From: Silvimonas soli
GTDB lineage: Bacteria; Pseudomonadota; Gammaproteobacteria; Burkholderiales; Chitinibacteraceae
Assembly (NCBI RefSeq): GCF_030035605.1
Contig: NZ_CP106736.1
Span: forward strand, 2,790,001 to 2,854,000
DNA: 64,000 bases
Reading direction: 5' to 3'
Shown here piece by piece: positions 52,735 through 61,346 of this stretch. The notes beneath the pieces are model-generated. The model was not told the origin of the DNA. It saw only the letters and a list, made by a program, of their open reading frames with translations, and searched no databases. How positions within the stretch are numbered: position 1 is the stretch's first letter; every line of letters starts with the position of its first letter. Position numbers and translations under genes: made by a program.

Positions 52735-52859
52735 AACTGGTTTGTTTCGTCTCTGATGATTATTTTTTGTAGTCTTGATCAGCTCATTTGGCCGATCTTT
52801 TTGAGGTACTGCATTTGCTGCCGTGTGGCTTTACCTGCCACTGGTTTGAGAGGTGACCC

Positions 52860-52889
52860 ACAAGCTGGCAGGCAACCCCGCCAGCTTGT
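52860..52889. terminator. Strong hairpin downstream of the porin gene
   Basis: A perfect 10-bp stem (acaagctggc / gccagcttgt) with a 10-nt loop lies 99 bp beyond the porin stop codon. There is no long T run, so it may be a weak terminator or a 3'-end stabiliser. Confidence 0.5.
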
Positions 52890-52987
52890 GTTTCATCCCT
52901 TTGGCGTTGCCGCCAAATCTCCTCCATCCGATTAGCTTCTCGCCGCCTTTAACCGGACCTGGTCAAACGGCGACAGCTGTCAGATTC

Positions 52988-54313
52988 TTACCACCATGCT
53001 TCAGCTTGAACACCGAACGAGCTACCCGATGTGGACATCGCGTAAACGCTCTGATGGCCATTGCTGCCAACTGCGTTCATCGGAGTGCCAGGATCTTTCT
53101 GAGCTGCATCGTTCCACTTGGCGTAGGTGTAGTACAGACGCAGTTCCGGACGGGAGTAAGCGCCCTTGCCTGCTGCTGCAGTCAGTGCCAGTGTCAGCTT
53201 GGTGATGTTCTCGTTACCGATGTTCAGGTTGTCTTGCTTGAACGATTCGTAGCCAAGTTCAGTTGCGAAACCGAAGATGTCATTGAAGTGGTATTGAGGA
53301 CGAGCACCGATTGCCCACCATGTACGCTTGCCACCAGTCAGATCGGAGTAGCTGTCGTCACGATAGATAGCGTGGGCCATTACGGTCCACTGGCTGTTCT
53401 TCGGTTCCAGAGTCAGGTTGTCGATAACCTGAAGGGTGGAATCGTCAGAAGCGGCGCCTTGGTTGATGCTGCTGAAGTTACCGGTAGCGTTCGCGCCACG
53501 GCCGTACTGCAGACCGATGCGGTTAGAGCCAACATCGCCAACCGGGTGATCAAACATACCCGACAGGTACCAGCCATTGCTGGTGTGCGGTGTATCGGTT
53601 GTGGTTGCAACGCCGTCTGTAACGGTGGTGGTGGTGTCAGAGTGCCATGCACCAGTCAGGCCAGCGTTGAATGTGAACGCGCCAGGACCTGCCTTGACGT
53701 TGGAAACCTTGAACAGGTTTTCCAGCCAGGTGCGGCCGATGTCGTTCGAGTCAGCCGGACGCATGATGGCGTAGCTGAACATTGCGCCATCGGAACCCAG
53801 AGCGATGTTTTCGATACCAGCACCAGTGCCGTCACCGACCAAGTACTTGTAATCGAGCATGTGCAAGTCAGGACGATCGTAGTAACGCTGACCAGCCCAC
53901 AGAACGGCATCCTTCAACGCGCCGTCACCCCAGTGCGCTACGCTGATGTAGTTCTGGGCAAACGCCAGCTTGGTGTCCCAGTAGTCAGCGGAGTAAGGGA
54001 TGTCGGTGTTAACCATGGTGTGTGCAGTCCACACGGCACCATTGGATTGGTTGAACACAGGGATATCCAGACCGATTTCGCCGTAGGCATCGCATTCGTT
54101 ACCAAGACGGAACTTGCCATAGCCAACGCCGAAACATTCTTGAGCGCCGCCCTTGCCGGCTTCACCGAAGCCTGCGCGGAAGTAACCGTTGGAAGTAACA
54201 CTGCCTACAACTGCTTGCAGGGCTGTCGGTGCTGCATCGTCAGCCATCGCCATTGCGCCGGAAGCCAGCATGGCTGCGGCAGCGAAGTGGGTAATGCGGA
54301 ACTTGAATGCCAT
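52988..54313 (-). CDS. lamB: Maltoporin-family (LamB-type) outer-membrane porin
   Basis: A 441-residue outer-membrane protein. Residues 1-24 are a signal peptide (ITHFAAAAMLASGAMAMA). The mature N-terminus VTSNGYFRAGFGEAGKGGAQ then ECFGVGYGKFRLGNECDAYG followed by EIGL is the LamB signature. RYYDRPDLHMLDYKYL and GAGIENIALGS also match. It ends in an aromatic strand (FGVQAEAWW). It should form an 18-stranded trimeric channel for maltodextrins or other oligosaccharides. A sugar ABC importer lies 5 kb away at 59284-63893, which may use the same substrates. Confidence 0.87.
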   Translation of the reverse strand: MAFKFRITHFAAAAMLASGAMAMADDAAPTALQAVVGSVTSNGYFRAGFGEAGKGGAQECFGVGYGKFRLGNECDAYGEIGLDIPVFNQSNGAVWTAHTMVNTDIPYSADYWDTKLAFAQNYISVAHWGDGALKDAVLWAGQRYYDRPDLHMLDYKYLVGDGTGAGIENIALGSDGAMFSYAIMRPADSNDIGRTWLENLFKVSNVKAGPGAFTFNAGLTGAWHSDTTTTVTDGVATTTDTPHTSNGWYLSGMFDHPVGDVGSNRIGLQYGRGANATGNFSSINQGAASDDSTLQVIDNLTLEPKNSQWTVMAHAIYRDDSYSDLTGGKRTWWAIGARPQYHFNDIFGFATELGYESFKQDNLNIGNENITKLTLALTAAAGKGAYSRPELRLYYTYAKWNDAAQKDPGTPMNAVGSNGHQSVYAMSTSGSSFGVQAEAWW

Positions 54314-54508
54314 TTTTGGTACTCTCTCTTTGCTCGAGTGTTAAAACCCGTGTGTACGGGGACTCAAAATAGCGAGGGTCGCTGCCACGACGCTTGCTAC
54401 ATTCGGGAACAAACAGCGGCGTACTACATAAAATGCCGTGTCAGTAATACGTGCCTGCTACATCAACCTGCCGTGGAAAGTGGACTGATGTATCAGAGCC
54501 TTTCTTCA

Positions 54509-54541
54509 AGCCTCAAGGCACCGCCTTGGGGCTTCTTTCAT
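54509..54541 (+). terminator. Terminator-like hairpin possibly ending a small RNA
   Basis: aagcctcaaggc pairs with gccttggggctt (one asymmetric position each side), loop ACC, followed by CTTTCATTT. No plus-strand gene precedes it; the nearest, divergent porin start is 196 bp away. It could end a small RNA transcribed from about 54400. Confidence 0.45.
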
Positions 54542-55075
54542 TTCAGCCTGTTGCGCCGGTATCCTGTGGCAAACCCGCTGTTTTACTAGGTTTGCTTATG
54601 TTGTCCGGTGTTACTGAGCGGGTGGCTCAAAAACGTGCAACTGCATGTAAGCCTGTGCTGAAACTGTGCGTTGACGATAAGCAGCAGCGACTTTGGCAGG
54701 AATCAGTAGAACACCTGTCGGGTGTTTCTCTTAGGTAAATTGCCTTATGCGATTTGCTCAGAAATAAGCGAAAAAACACTAGACATGACCAAAAACATGG
54801 CCTTTTTTAAGGTGTTTTCTGTAGTCCAAGGTGCCTTTGCTACGATTTTCAGCGTTTATCAGCCGTGTTAAAAAATGTTGCAAAAAGTCGACAGTTTGCG
54901 GTTTTGGTGCAGTCGATTTCATATGAAACTGCCTTGTAACGCTGTTCTTTGCTGACAACCGCCCCTGAAACGACGATTTTGTGGCCCTTGTTGTCAGCAT
55001 CCCGCCGCTTATCTGCGCAAAGTGCGTCTGCTTTGTAGTGCGCCATTGCTTGTAAACAGCAACTTCCGTTTGTGC

Positions 55076-55109
55076 TAACCTGCAAGACAAGTTTTCCGAC
55101 AGGTTTTTC
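55076..55109 (+). promoter_or_regulatory. Hairpin covering the gmk ribosome site
   Basis: AACCTG and CAGGTT can pair across 17 nt, and the AGG of the only Shine-Dalgarno-like sequence lies in the 3' arm, followed by TTTTTC and the gmk ATG at 55113. It could modulate translation or cause partial termination. Confidence 0.35.
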
Positions 55110-55112
55110 TAC

Positions 55113-55727
55113 ATGGCAAAAGGCACTATTTTCGTCGTGACGGCCCCTTCGGGTGCCGGCAAGACCACGCTGGTTGCGGCTCTGCTCGCAGCCGATCAGC
55201 AAATTCAGCTATCTGTTTCTTATACCTCGCGCCCGGCGCGCGCGGGCGAGGCCGATGGCAAGGATTACCACTTTGTCGATCGTGCAGAATTTGAACGCAT
55301 GATTGCCGCTGGCGATTTTGTGGAATGGGCCGAGGTTTACGGTAATTACTACGGCACCTCAAAGCAGTGGCTCGAGTCGGTCATTGATGACGGCCGCGAC
55401 ATCCTGCTGGAAATCGACTGGCAAGGCGCACAGCAAGTACACAAGCTGTTTGCCGAATCGGTTGGCGTGTTCGTATTGCCGCCGTCGATTGAGACACTTG
55501 AAGCGCGCCTGCGCGCACGTGGCAAAGATCCGGAAGAAGCCATTCAGCGCCGCATGTCTAAAGCGCGCGAAGAAATGGGCCATGTGGGCGAAGCGCAATA
55601 TGTGATCATCAATGAGCATATTGATGACGCCGTACGCGACATCATTAGTGTGGTGCGTGCCGAGCGCCTGCGTGGCGAGCGCCAGGCTATCCGCCATGCG
55701 GAGCTGGTTGCTTCGCTCAAAGCCTGA
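55113..55727 (+). CDS. gmk: Guanylate kinase
   Basis: A 204-residue P-loop kinase. IFVVTAPSGAGKTTLVAALL is the Walker A. SVSYTSRPARAGEADGKDYH and FVDRAEFERMIAAGDFVEWA form the GMP-binding region, and WQGAQQV, the LEARLRARGKDPEEAIQRRM segment and the lid complete the enzyme. It phosphorylates GMP to GDP with ATP. Followed by rpoZ and spoT, the common proteobacterial order. Confidence 0.95.
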   Translation: MAKGTIFVVTAPSGAGKTTLVAALLAADQQIQLSVSYTSRPARAGEADGKDYHFVDRAEFERMIAAGDFVEWAEVYGNYYGTSKQWLESVIDDGRDILLEIDWQGAQQVHKLFAESVGVFVLPPSIETLEARLRARGKDPEEAIQRRMSKAREEMGHVGEAQYVIINEHIDDAVRDIISVVRAERLRGERQAIRHAELVASLKA

Positions 55728-55756
55728 CGCCATCTGGTACAATAGGCACCATTCAA

Positions 55757-55793
55757 GGCCATAACGGGTTTTCGTCATGGCCATTTTGGTTTT
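55757..55793 (+). terminator. Terminator-like hairpin between gmk and rpoZ
   Basis: ggccat-a-acg pairs with cgt-c-atggcc and is followed by ATTTTGGTTTT. It is likely a leaky terminator that lowers read-through from gmk into rpoZ-spoT. Confidence 0.5.
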
Positions 55794-55849
55794 ATGGGCT
55801 GCCCGTGCAACCGTGCGAGCAACCCCGGTATTTTGGAGAAACAACTTAT

Positions 55850-56059
55850 ATGGCACGCGTAACTGTTGAAGACTGCCTGAACCGCATCGAAAACCGCTTC
55901 GATCTGACTTTGGTCGCTGCCTACCGCGCCCGCCAGATCGCTAACGGCTCTACTCCGCAAGTGGACGCACCGGGCCGCGACAAGCCGACTGTTCTGGCTT
56001 TGCGTGAACTGGCAGCTGGCCTGGTTGGCCGCGAACTGCTCAATCGCTCGCGTCCGTAA
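55850..56059 (+). CDS. rpoZ: RNA polymerase omega subunit
   Basis: A 69-residue protein: MARVTVEDCLNRIENRFDLT and LVAAYRARQIANGSTPQVDA are the omega signature; the helix PTVLALRELAAGLVGRELL follows. It helps assemble and stabilise RNA polymerase and contributes to one ppGpp-binding site in proteobacteria. TTGGAGA lies upstream of ATG 55850. It lies 87 bp upstream of spoT, whose product makes ppGpp. Confidence 0.95.
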   Translation: MARVTVEDCLNRIENRFDLTLVAAYRARQIANGSTPQVDAPGRDKPTVLALRELAAGLVGRELLNRSRP

Positions 56060-56146
56060 GCCTCTCCGGCTTAATCACTCCACCTCCTCTATATTTAGAT
56101 AGATAACAGGCCGCCGTTTTCAGGTGGCCGGGTGGAGTGTCTGCTT

Positions 56147-58360
56147 ATGGAAACGCTACTCGCCGCAGCTGATGTCCCCGATCTGGCCGCCAAAGCGCCA
56201 GCGGTGATTGCTGCGGCCAATCGTTTCCTGACCGAAGATACGGCTTACCTCAAGCCGGAAGATCGCGTCTTTCTTGCTGCCGCCTTCAAGTTCTCTGAAG
56301 CCGCGCACCGGGGCCAAAGCCGCCAAAGCGGCGAGCCCTACATCTCGCATCCCCTTGCTGTTGCTTCCATCCTCACGTCCTGGCATCTGGACGCGCAGGC
56401 GCTCGCTGCCGCATTGCTGCACGACGTCATGGAAGACAGTGGTATTACCAAGCTGGAACTCACCGAGAAGTTTGGCAAGCATGTGGCTGATCTGGTCGAT
56501 GGCATGTCCAAGATCGACAAGCTGGAGTTCCAGAGCAAAGAAGAAGCGCAGGCCGAGAACTTCCGCAAGATGCTGCTGGCGATGGCGCGCGATCTGCGCG
56601 TTATCCTGATCAAGCTGGCCGACCGTTTGCACAATATGCGCACCATGGGCGTGATGCGGCCGGACAAGCAAAAGCGCATCGCCCGCGAAACCATGGAAAT
56701 CTACGCCCCCATCGCCAACCGTTTGGGGCTGAACGCGGTGTACCTGGAACTGGACGATCTCTCGTTCAAGTACATGTACCCGAATCGCTACGAGGTGTTG
56801 TCGCGGGCGCTCAAGTCCGCGCGTGGCAACCGGCGCGAAGTGGTGGGCAAGATTCTGGATGGCTTGCGCAACAAGCTGACCGATTCGGGTATCGAAGCCA
56901 GCGTGACCGGCCGTGAGAAAAACCTGCACAGCATTTATCGCAAGATGCAGGAAAAGAGCCTCAGCTTTTCTGAAGTCCTGGATATCTACGGCTTTCGCGT
57001 GATCGTGAAAGACGTGCCTACGTGTTATCTGGCCATTGGCGCCTTGCATGCCTTGTACAAGCCGATTCCTGGCAAGTTCAAGGATTACATCGCCATTCCC
57101 AAGGCCAACGGCTACCAGAGTCTGCACACCACGCTGTTTGGTCCGTATGGCTTGCCGATTGAAATCCAGATTCGCACGCAAGACATGCACCGCATTGCCG
57201 ATGCCGGCGTCGCCAGCCACTGGATGTACAAGAGCGGCGACGAGAGCTTCTCGGATGTGCAGCAAAAGACGCATCAATGGTTGCAATCACTGCTGGAAAT
57301 CCAGGCCGAGTCAGGCGATGCGGTGGAGTTCCTCGAACACATCAAGGTCGATCTGTTCCCGGATCAGGTGTACGTGTTCACGCCCAAGGGCAAGATCATG
57401 AGCCTGCCGCAGGGCGCGACTTGCGTGGATTTTGCCTACGCCGTGCATACGGATATCGGTAACCGCTGTATCGCCGCCAAGGTGAATCACGAACTGGTGC
57501 CTTTGCGCTCGCGCCTCAAGAGCGGCGATCAGGTCGAAGTCGTCACGGCCGCCCATGCTAAACCAAATCCGTCCTGGCTGACCTTTGTCTCCACCGGCAA
57601 AGCGCGTTCGCATATCCGGCACTTCCTCAAAACCATGCGGTTTGAGGAGTCCGTGCATCTTGGTGAGCGCTTGCTGGCGCAAGGTTTTGCCACGCTGCAT
57701 CAGCAATTTGTGCCGGTGGGCGAAGAGACGTGGGATCGTTACCTCAAAGAAAGCAGCGCCCGCACGCGTGAAGAAGTGCTGGCCGATATTGGCTTGGGCC
57801 AGCGCTTGGCGGTGGTGGTGGCCAAGCGGCTGCTGCAGTTGTCGGGCCAGTGGCAGGACGAAACGACCGCTGCTGCATCCGGCCGTAAGGCCTCTTCGGT
57901 CACCATTCGTGGCACCGAAGGCATGGCCATCCAGTTTGCCCGTTGCTGTAATCCGATCCCGGGTGACCCCATTATTGGCCTGGTGAAAAAAGACCAGGGC
58001 TTGCTGGTACACACGCATGATTGCCCGCAGATTTCCGGTCGTGGCCGCATTGATGCGGACAAACTGATCGACGTGGAATGGGACCCGGATTCCACACGTC
58101 TGTTTGATGTACCGATTCGGGTGCTGACCGAAAACACGCGCGGTGCGCTGGCGCAAATCTCGGCCGCCATTGCCGAGGCCGAAGCCAATATTGTTTCGGT
58201 TGCCACGCAGAATGCCGAACACGAAGGTGATCGCTTTATGCAGATCGCGTTTGTGCTGCAAGTCTCCAACCGCGTGCATCTGGCCCGCGTCATGCGCAGC
58301 CTGCGTCAATTGCCGAGCGTATTCCGGATTCTGCGAATGCGCGGCGGCGAGAAGCCATAA
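56147..58360 (+). CDS. spoT: Bifunctional (p)ppGpp synthetase/hydrolase SpoT/Rel
   Basis: A 737-residue RSH protein. The hydrolase domain has AAHRGQSRQSGEPYISHPLA and the metal site LHDVMEDSG (about residue 90), plus KLADRLHNMRTM. The synthetase domain has GREKNLHSIYRKM and DIYGFRVIVKDVPTCYLAIG. Then come TGS (VYVFTPKGKIMSLPQGATCV), a zinc-finger-like RIS region (FARCCNPIPGDPIIGLV) and a C-terminal ACT domain. An intact HD motif supports real hydrolase activity. ATG 56147 follows GGTGGAG; GTG 56132 is an alternative. Confidence 0.93.
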   Translation: METLLAAADVPDLAAKAPAVIAAANRFLTEDTAYLKPEDRVFLAAAFKFSEAAHRGQSRQSGEPYISHPLAVASILTSWHLDAQALAAALLHDVMEDSGITKLELTEKFGKHVADLVDGMSKIDKLEFQSKEEAQAENFRKMLLAMARDLRVILIKLADRLHNMRTMGVMRPDKQKRIARETMEIYAPIANRLGLNAVYLELDDLSFKYMYPNRYEVLSRALKSARGNRREVVGKILDGLRNKLTDSGIEASVTGREKNLHSIYRKMQEKSLSFSEVLDIYGFRVIVKDVPTCYLAIGALHALYKPIPGKFKDYIAIPKANGYQSLHTTLFGPYGLPIEIQIRTQDMHRIADAGVASHWMYKSGDESFSDVQQKTHQWLQSLLEIQAESGDAVEFLEHIKVDLFPDQVYVFTPKGKIMSLPQGATCVDFAYAVHTDIGNRCIAAKVNHELVPLRSRLKSGDQVEVVTAAHAKPNPSWLTFVSTGKARSHIRHFLKTMRFEESVHLGERLLAQGFATLHQQFVPVGEETWDRYLKESSARTREEVLADIGLGQRLAVVVAKRLLQLSGQWQDETTAAASGRKASSVTIRGTEGMAIQFARCCNPIPGDPIIGLVKKDQGLLVHTHDCPQISGRGRIDADKLIDVEWDPDSTRLFDVPIRVLTENTRGALAQISAAIAEAEANIVSVATQNAEHEGDRFMQIAFVLQVSNRVHLARVMRSLRQLPSVFRILRMRGGEKP

Positions 58361-58367
58361 CCACCAT

Positions 58368-58461
58368 GTAGCCCGGATTCCTAATCCGGGGTCACACCTT
58401 AGCTACACGCCACCCTATTCACAGTTGCGGCCGCACGCCCCGGATTATGAATCCGGGCTAC
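58368..58461. repeat. Dispersed inverted repeat (GTAGCCCGGATT family) overlapping the AlaX 3' end
   Basis: 24-bp arms at 58368-58391 and 58438-58461 are inverted copies with one mismatch. Each arm is itself a hairpin (cccggatt ... aatccggg). The right arm includes the stop codon and last few codons of the gene on the minus strand. Confidence 0.85.
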
Positions 58462-59101
58462 AGGTGTCCAGATAAATCTCCACCCGCTCCTTGCCCTTGC
58501 CGATGTTCTTGCGCTTGAGCGCAATCGCGCCGATTTCGCCGGTGCGGTGCAGATGCGTACCGCCGCAGGGTACTTCGCCAAACTCGGCAATCTTCCAGTA
58601 ACGGCGCTGCGCGGCTTCGTCACTCCAGGCGCTGAGAATGACTTGATTGCTGGCGATGATGGTGTTGGCTTGTTCCAGTAGCCAGGCAAACTCCCCAGCA
58701 ATACTTTGCGGCCATTCAAAATCAATGCGGGCCTTGTCGGCGGCGATATGCGCGCCAATTTTCTGCACTGGCCCCAAGCGCTGGTAGATCAGCTCCAGAA
58801 TGATTTCAGCGGCAAAGTGCAGCTTCATCAGGCGATAACGGCGTTCCCAATCGATCTCGACCTGCACCGAGTCACCCGCGTTCAGGCCATGGTTGTCGGA
58901 CAAGGTATAAACGATATCGTGGTCGGCTTTGCTGGCTTGCAATACGATATGCCCACCAATCGTGCCACTGTCACTTTCCTGCCCGCCAGACAGGGCATAG
59001 AAAATGGTGGATTCCAGCGTAACCAACGCGCCATTCACGCTGGTAATGCGTGTCTGCAGCCGGGTTTGGTAGGGGTCTTGCCAGAACTGTTTGTGAGTCA
59101 T
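58445..59101 (-). CDS. Alanyl-tRNA editing protein (AlaX-like)
   Basis: A 218-residue free-standing AlaRS editing-domain homologue. The N-terminal beta domain (ALVTLESTIFYALSGGQESD) is followed by the editing core: LMKLHFAAEIILELI at the usual HxxxH position and FGEVPCGGTHLHRTGEIGAI (C-x-x-x-H). Such proteins hydrolyse Ser-tRNA(Ala) or Gly-tRNA(Ala). Here the second His of the first motif is Glu (H-F-A-A-E). The last residues (TCSPDS) are encoded by a dispersed repeat. It is convergent with spoT. Confidence 0.8.
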   Translation of the reverse strand: MTHKQFWQDPYQTRLQTRITSVNGALVTLESTIFYALSGGQESDSGTIGGHIVLQASKADHDIVYTLSDNHGLNAGDSVQVEIDWERRYRLMKLHFAAEIILELIYQRLGPVQKIGAHIAADKARIDFEWPQSIAGEFAWLLEQANTIIASNQVILSAWSDEAAQRRYWKIAEFGEVPCGGTHLHRTGEIGAIALKRKNIGKGKERVEIYLDTCSPDS

Positions 59102-59123
59102 GGGGTGTATGCGTGCCGCAAAT

Positions 59124-59157
59124 AAAAACGCCTTGCACGACTATCGCGCAAGGCGTT
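59124..59157 (-). terminator. Intrinsic terminator of the sugar ABC operon
   Basis: A 10-bp perfect stem (aacgccttgc / gcaaggcgtt) is followed on the minus strand by TTTTTATTTG. It lies about 125 bp after the ATPase stop codon. Confidence 0.78.
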
Positions 59158-59283
59158 GATTTTGGCCAGTTCAACGAACAGGCCGCAAACAAAGGCGCTC
59201 TGACACGACGCCTGACCGCAGACAGTACAATGAGTACGCCAAGGTCGGGCAACACAGTCAGTGCGGTTTTGTTTGCGGCATGG

Positions 59284-60411
59284 TTAAGCAACGCGTTTGG
59301 CGGCAACCATATTGCCCGGCTTCAGGCGCTTGAACGCCTTGCCATCCCGATCAAACACGTGGAACGCGGCTGACGGAGCCGAGATGCTGATCGCATCGCC
59401 AATCTTCACTTCACGATCACCATGACCACGTACGGTCAGGTTCTGACCGGTTGAGAGGGTCAGATACAAGAAGTTGGATTCGCCCAGATGTTCGACCAGA
59501 TCTACCGTGCCGGAGAAACGCTCGCTGCCGTTACTGTCTTCCCACAGGTGTTCGGAACGAATGCCCACGGTGACGCGATCACCCACGGTCGCGTTGGCAC
59601 CGTAGACCTCAGCGCGCACATTCTGGCCACCAGCCAAGGTCACGATCAGGTGATCCGCCGCTGCAGATTCCACCACGCCTTCCAGCAGGTTCATTTTGGG
59701 CGAACCAATGAAGGTGGCCACGAACAGGTTGGATGGCTGCTGGTACAGTTCCAGCGGCGAACCCGCTTGCTGGATCAGTCCGTCGTGCATCACCACAATC
59801 TTGTCGCCCAGGGTCATGGCTTCGACTTGATCGTGTGTCACGTAAACAATGGTGGCTTCCAGTTCGCGGTGCAGCTTGGCGATTTCCAGCCTGGTTTGTA
59901 CGCGCAGCGCAGCGTCCAGGTTGGACAGCGGCTCGTCAAACAAGAACAGCTTGGGTTCACGCACGATGGCACGACCAATCGCCACACGCTGACGCTGACC
60001 ACCCGACAATTCGCGTGGCAGGCGTTCCAGCAGGTGGTCAATTTTCAGAATCTTGGCGGCGTTGCGGATACGGGTATCGGCTTCGTCTTTGGTTTTGCCA
60101 GCCACTTTCAGGCCAAACGCCATGTTCTTGTACACATTCATGTGCGGGTAGAGCGCGTAGCTCTGGAACACCATGGCGATGCCGCGCAGGGCAGGGGGCA
60201 GATCGTTCACGCGGTTGTGATCGATTTCCAGATCGCCCGAGGTGATTTCTTCCAGACCACAGACCATGCGCAAGAGCGTGGATTTGCCGCAGCCCGACGG
60301 GCCGACCAGCACGACGAATTCACCGTCGTTGATTTCCAGATTGATCCCGGACAGCACATTGGTTTTGCCGTCGTAGGACTTGGTCAGGTTCTTCAGCGAA
60401 ACATGGGACAT
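59284..60411 (-). CDS. Sugar ABC transporter ATP-binding protein (MalK/UgpC family)
   Basis: A 375-residue ATPase. Walker A is VLVGPSGCGKSTLLRM; the signature LSGGQRQRVAIGRAIVREPK and Walker B LFLFDEPLSNLDAALR follow, then the His switch YVTHDQVEAMTLG. The C-terminal ~130 residues are a MalK-type TOBE/OB regulatory domain (VTVGIRSEHL, GESNFLYLTLSTGQNLTVRG). It energises the two permeases just upstream. ATG 60411 has AAGGAG upstream. Sugar specificity cannot be read from the ATPase. Confidence 0.92.
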   Translation of the reverse strand: MSHVSLKNLTKSYDGKTNVLSGINLEINDGEFVVLVGPSGCGKSTLLRMVCGLEEITSGDLEIDHNRVNDLPPALRGIAMVFQSYALYPHMNVYKNMAFGLKVAGKTKDEADTRIRNAAKILKIDHLLERLPRELSGGQRQRVAIGRAIVREPKLFLFDEPLSNLDAALRVQTRLEIAKLHRELEATIVYVTHDQVEAMTLGDKIVVMHDGLIQQAGSPLELYQQPSNLFVATFIGSPKMNLLEGVVESAAADHLIVTLAGGQNVRAEVYGANATVGDRVTVGIRSEHLWEDSNGSERFSGTVDLVEHLGESNFLYLTLSTGQNLTVRGHGDREVKIGDAISISAPSAAFHVFDRDGKAFKRLKPGNMVAAKRVA

Positions 60412-60488
60412 TGCTAACTCCTTGGGCATGCGGCCATGCGTGGCCTCATGCAATATTCATATTCGGTATTCGATGCAGGTTGGGGCGC

Positions 60489-61331
60489 TTACTTCACGGC
60501 ACCGGCGGTAATGCCGCGAATCAGTTGCCGGGAGAAGAACACGTACATGATCAGCACCGGCAGCACGGCCAAGGTCAGCGAGGCCAGTACCGCGTTCCAG
60601 TTGGTCACGTACTGACCAATAAACTGCTGCACGCCCAACGTCACGGTTTTGGTTTCATCGCCCGGCGCCAGAATCAGCGGGAACCACAAGTCGTTCCAGA
60701 TCGGCACCATGGTAAACACGGCTACGGTCGCAACGGCAGGGCGAATCAGCGGCAGGATCACCTGGAAGAAAATCTTGAATTCACCCACGCCATCACAGCG
60801 GGCGGCTTCTTTCAGTTCTTTGGGAATCTGCTGCATGAACTCGCTCAGAATCATGATCGCCAGCGGCAAACCTTGCGCCACGTAGACCAGCACCAGCGCA
60901 GTCAGCGTGTTTACCAGTTGCAGGCTCACCATCAACTTCAGGATCGACACCGTGCCCAGGCGAATCGGCACCATGATGCCGAAAGCAAAGAACAACGCCA
61001 GGATGCGGCTGCCCTTGAACTTGTATTCAGACAGCGCCCAGGCGGCCATCGCGCCAAACAGCAAGATCAGCACCAGTGAAGTAATCGTCACGGTCAGGCT
61101 GTTACCGAAGTACAGCGTGAAGTGCGATTCGTGCAGCACTTTCTGAAAACCGATCAGTGAGAACGTATCGGAGTTCGGCAGCGCCAGTGGATCATCAAAA
61201 ATGCCGGCGCGGCTTTTGAGGGAGTTGATCAGGATCAGCGCGATCGGGAACAACGCCAGCAGCGTGTAGCCCGCCAGAATGACCTGGGTAAAACCCGCGC
61301 TAGCCCAACGGGAAGCTTTGTTTTGTGCCAT
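60489..61331 (-). CDS. Sugar ABC transporter permease (MalG type)
   Basis: A 280-residue permease with six hydrophobic segments (QVILAGYTLLALFPIALILI at the N-terminus). The EAA loop that contacts the ATPase is KEAARCDGVGEFKIFFQVIL followed by PLIRPA. It belongs to the CUT1 family for di- and oligosaccharides. It lies 15 bp downstream of the other permease gene and 77 bp upstream of the ATPase. Confidence 0.92.
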   Translation of the reverse strand: MAQNKASRWASAGFTQVILAGYTLLALFPIALILINSLKSRAGIFDDPLALPNSDTFSLIGFQKVLHESHFTLYFGNSLTVTITSLVLILLFGAMAAWALSEYKFKGSRILALFFAFGIMVPIRLGTVSILKLMVSLQLVNTLTALVLVYVAQGLPLAIMILSEFMQQIPKELKEAARCDGVGEFKIFFQVILPLIRPAVATVAVFTMVPIWNDLWFPLILAPGDETKTVTLGVQQFIGQYVTNWNAVLASLTLAVLPVLIMYVFFSRQLIRGITAGAVK

Positions 61332-61346
61332 TGTTTGATGCCTCCC

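Larger units (their letters stand above)
54314..55112. other. 799-bp intergenic region between the porin and gmk
   Basis: It holds the porin promoter region (minus), a plus-strand terminator-like stem at 54509-54541 and the gmk upstream hairpin. A plus-strand frame at 54599-54739 (46 codons, MLSGVTERVAQKRATACKPV...) has no ribosome site and is not called. No other gene was seen. Confidence 0.4.

Noticed and set aside
52489..52740. 6S RNA or tmRNA
   Set aside because: The junction of three hairpins does not fit the single long bulged hairpin of 6S RNA, and there is no tRNA-like acceptor or CCA end.
52853..54589. A 578-codon plus-strand frame opposite the porin gene
   Set aside because: It is the antisense shadow of a clear LamB-family porin with signal peptide and aromatic C-terminus; its own sequence has no family resemblance.
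54599..54739. A 46-codon plus-strand frame (MLSGVTERVAQKRATACKPV...)
   Set aside because: No ribosome site, no family resemblance, and it lies in a promoter/terminator-rich spacer.
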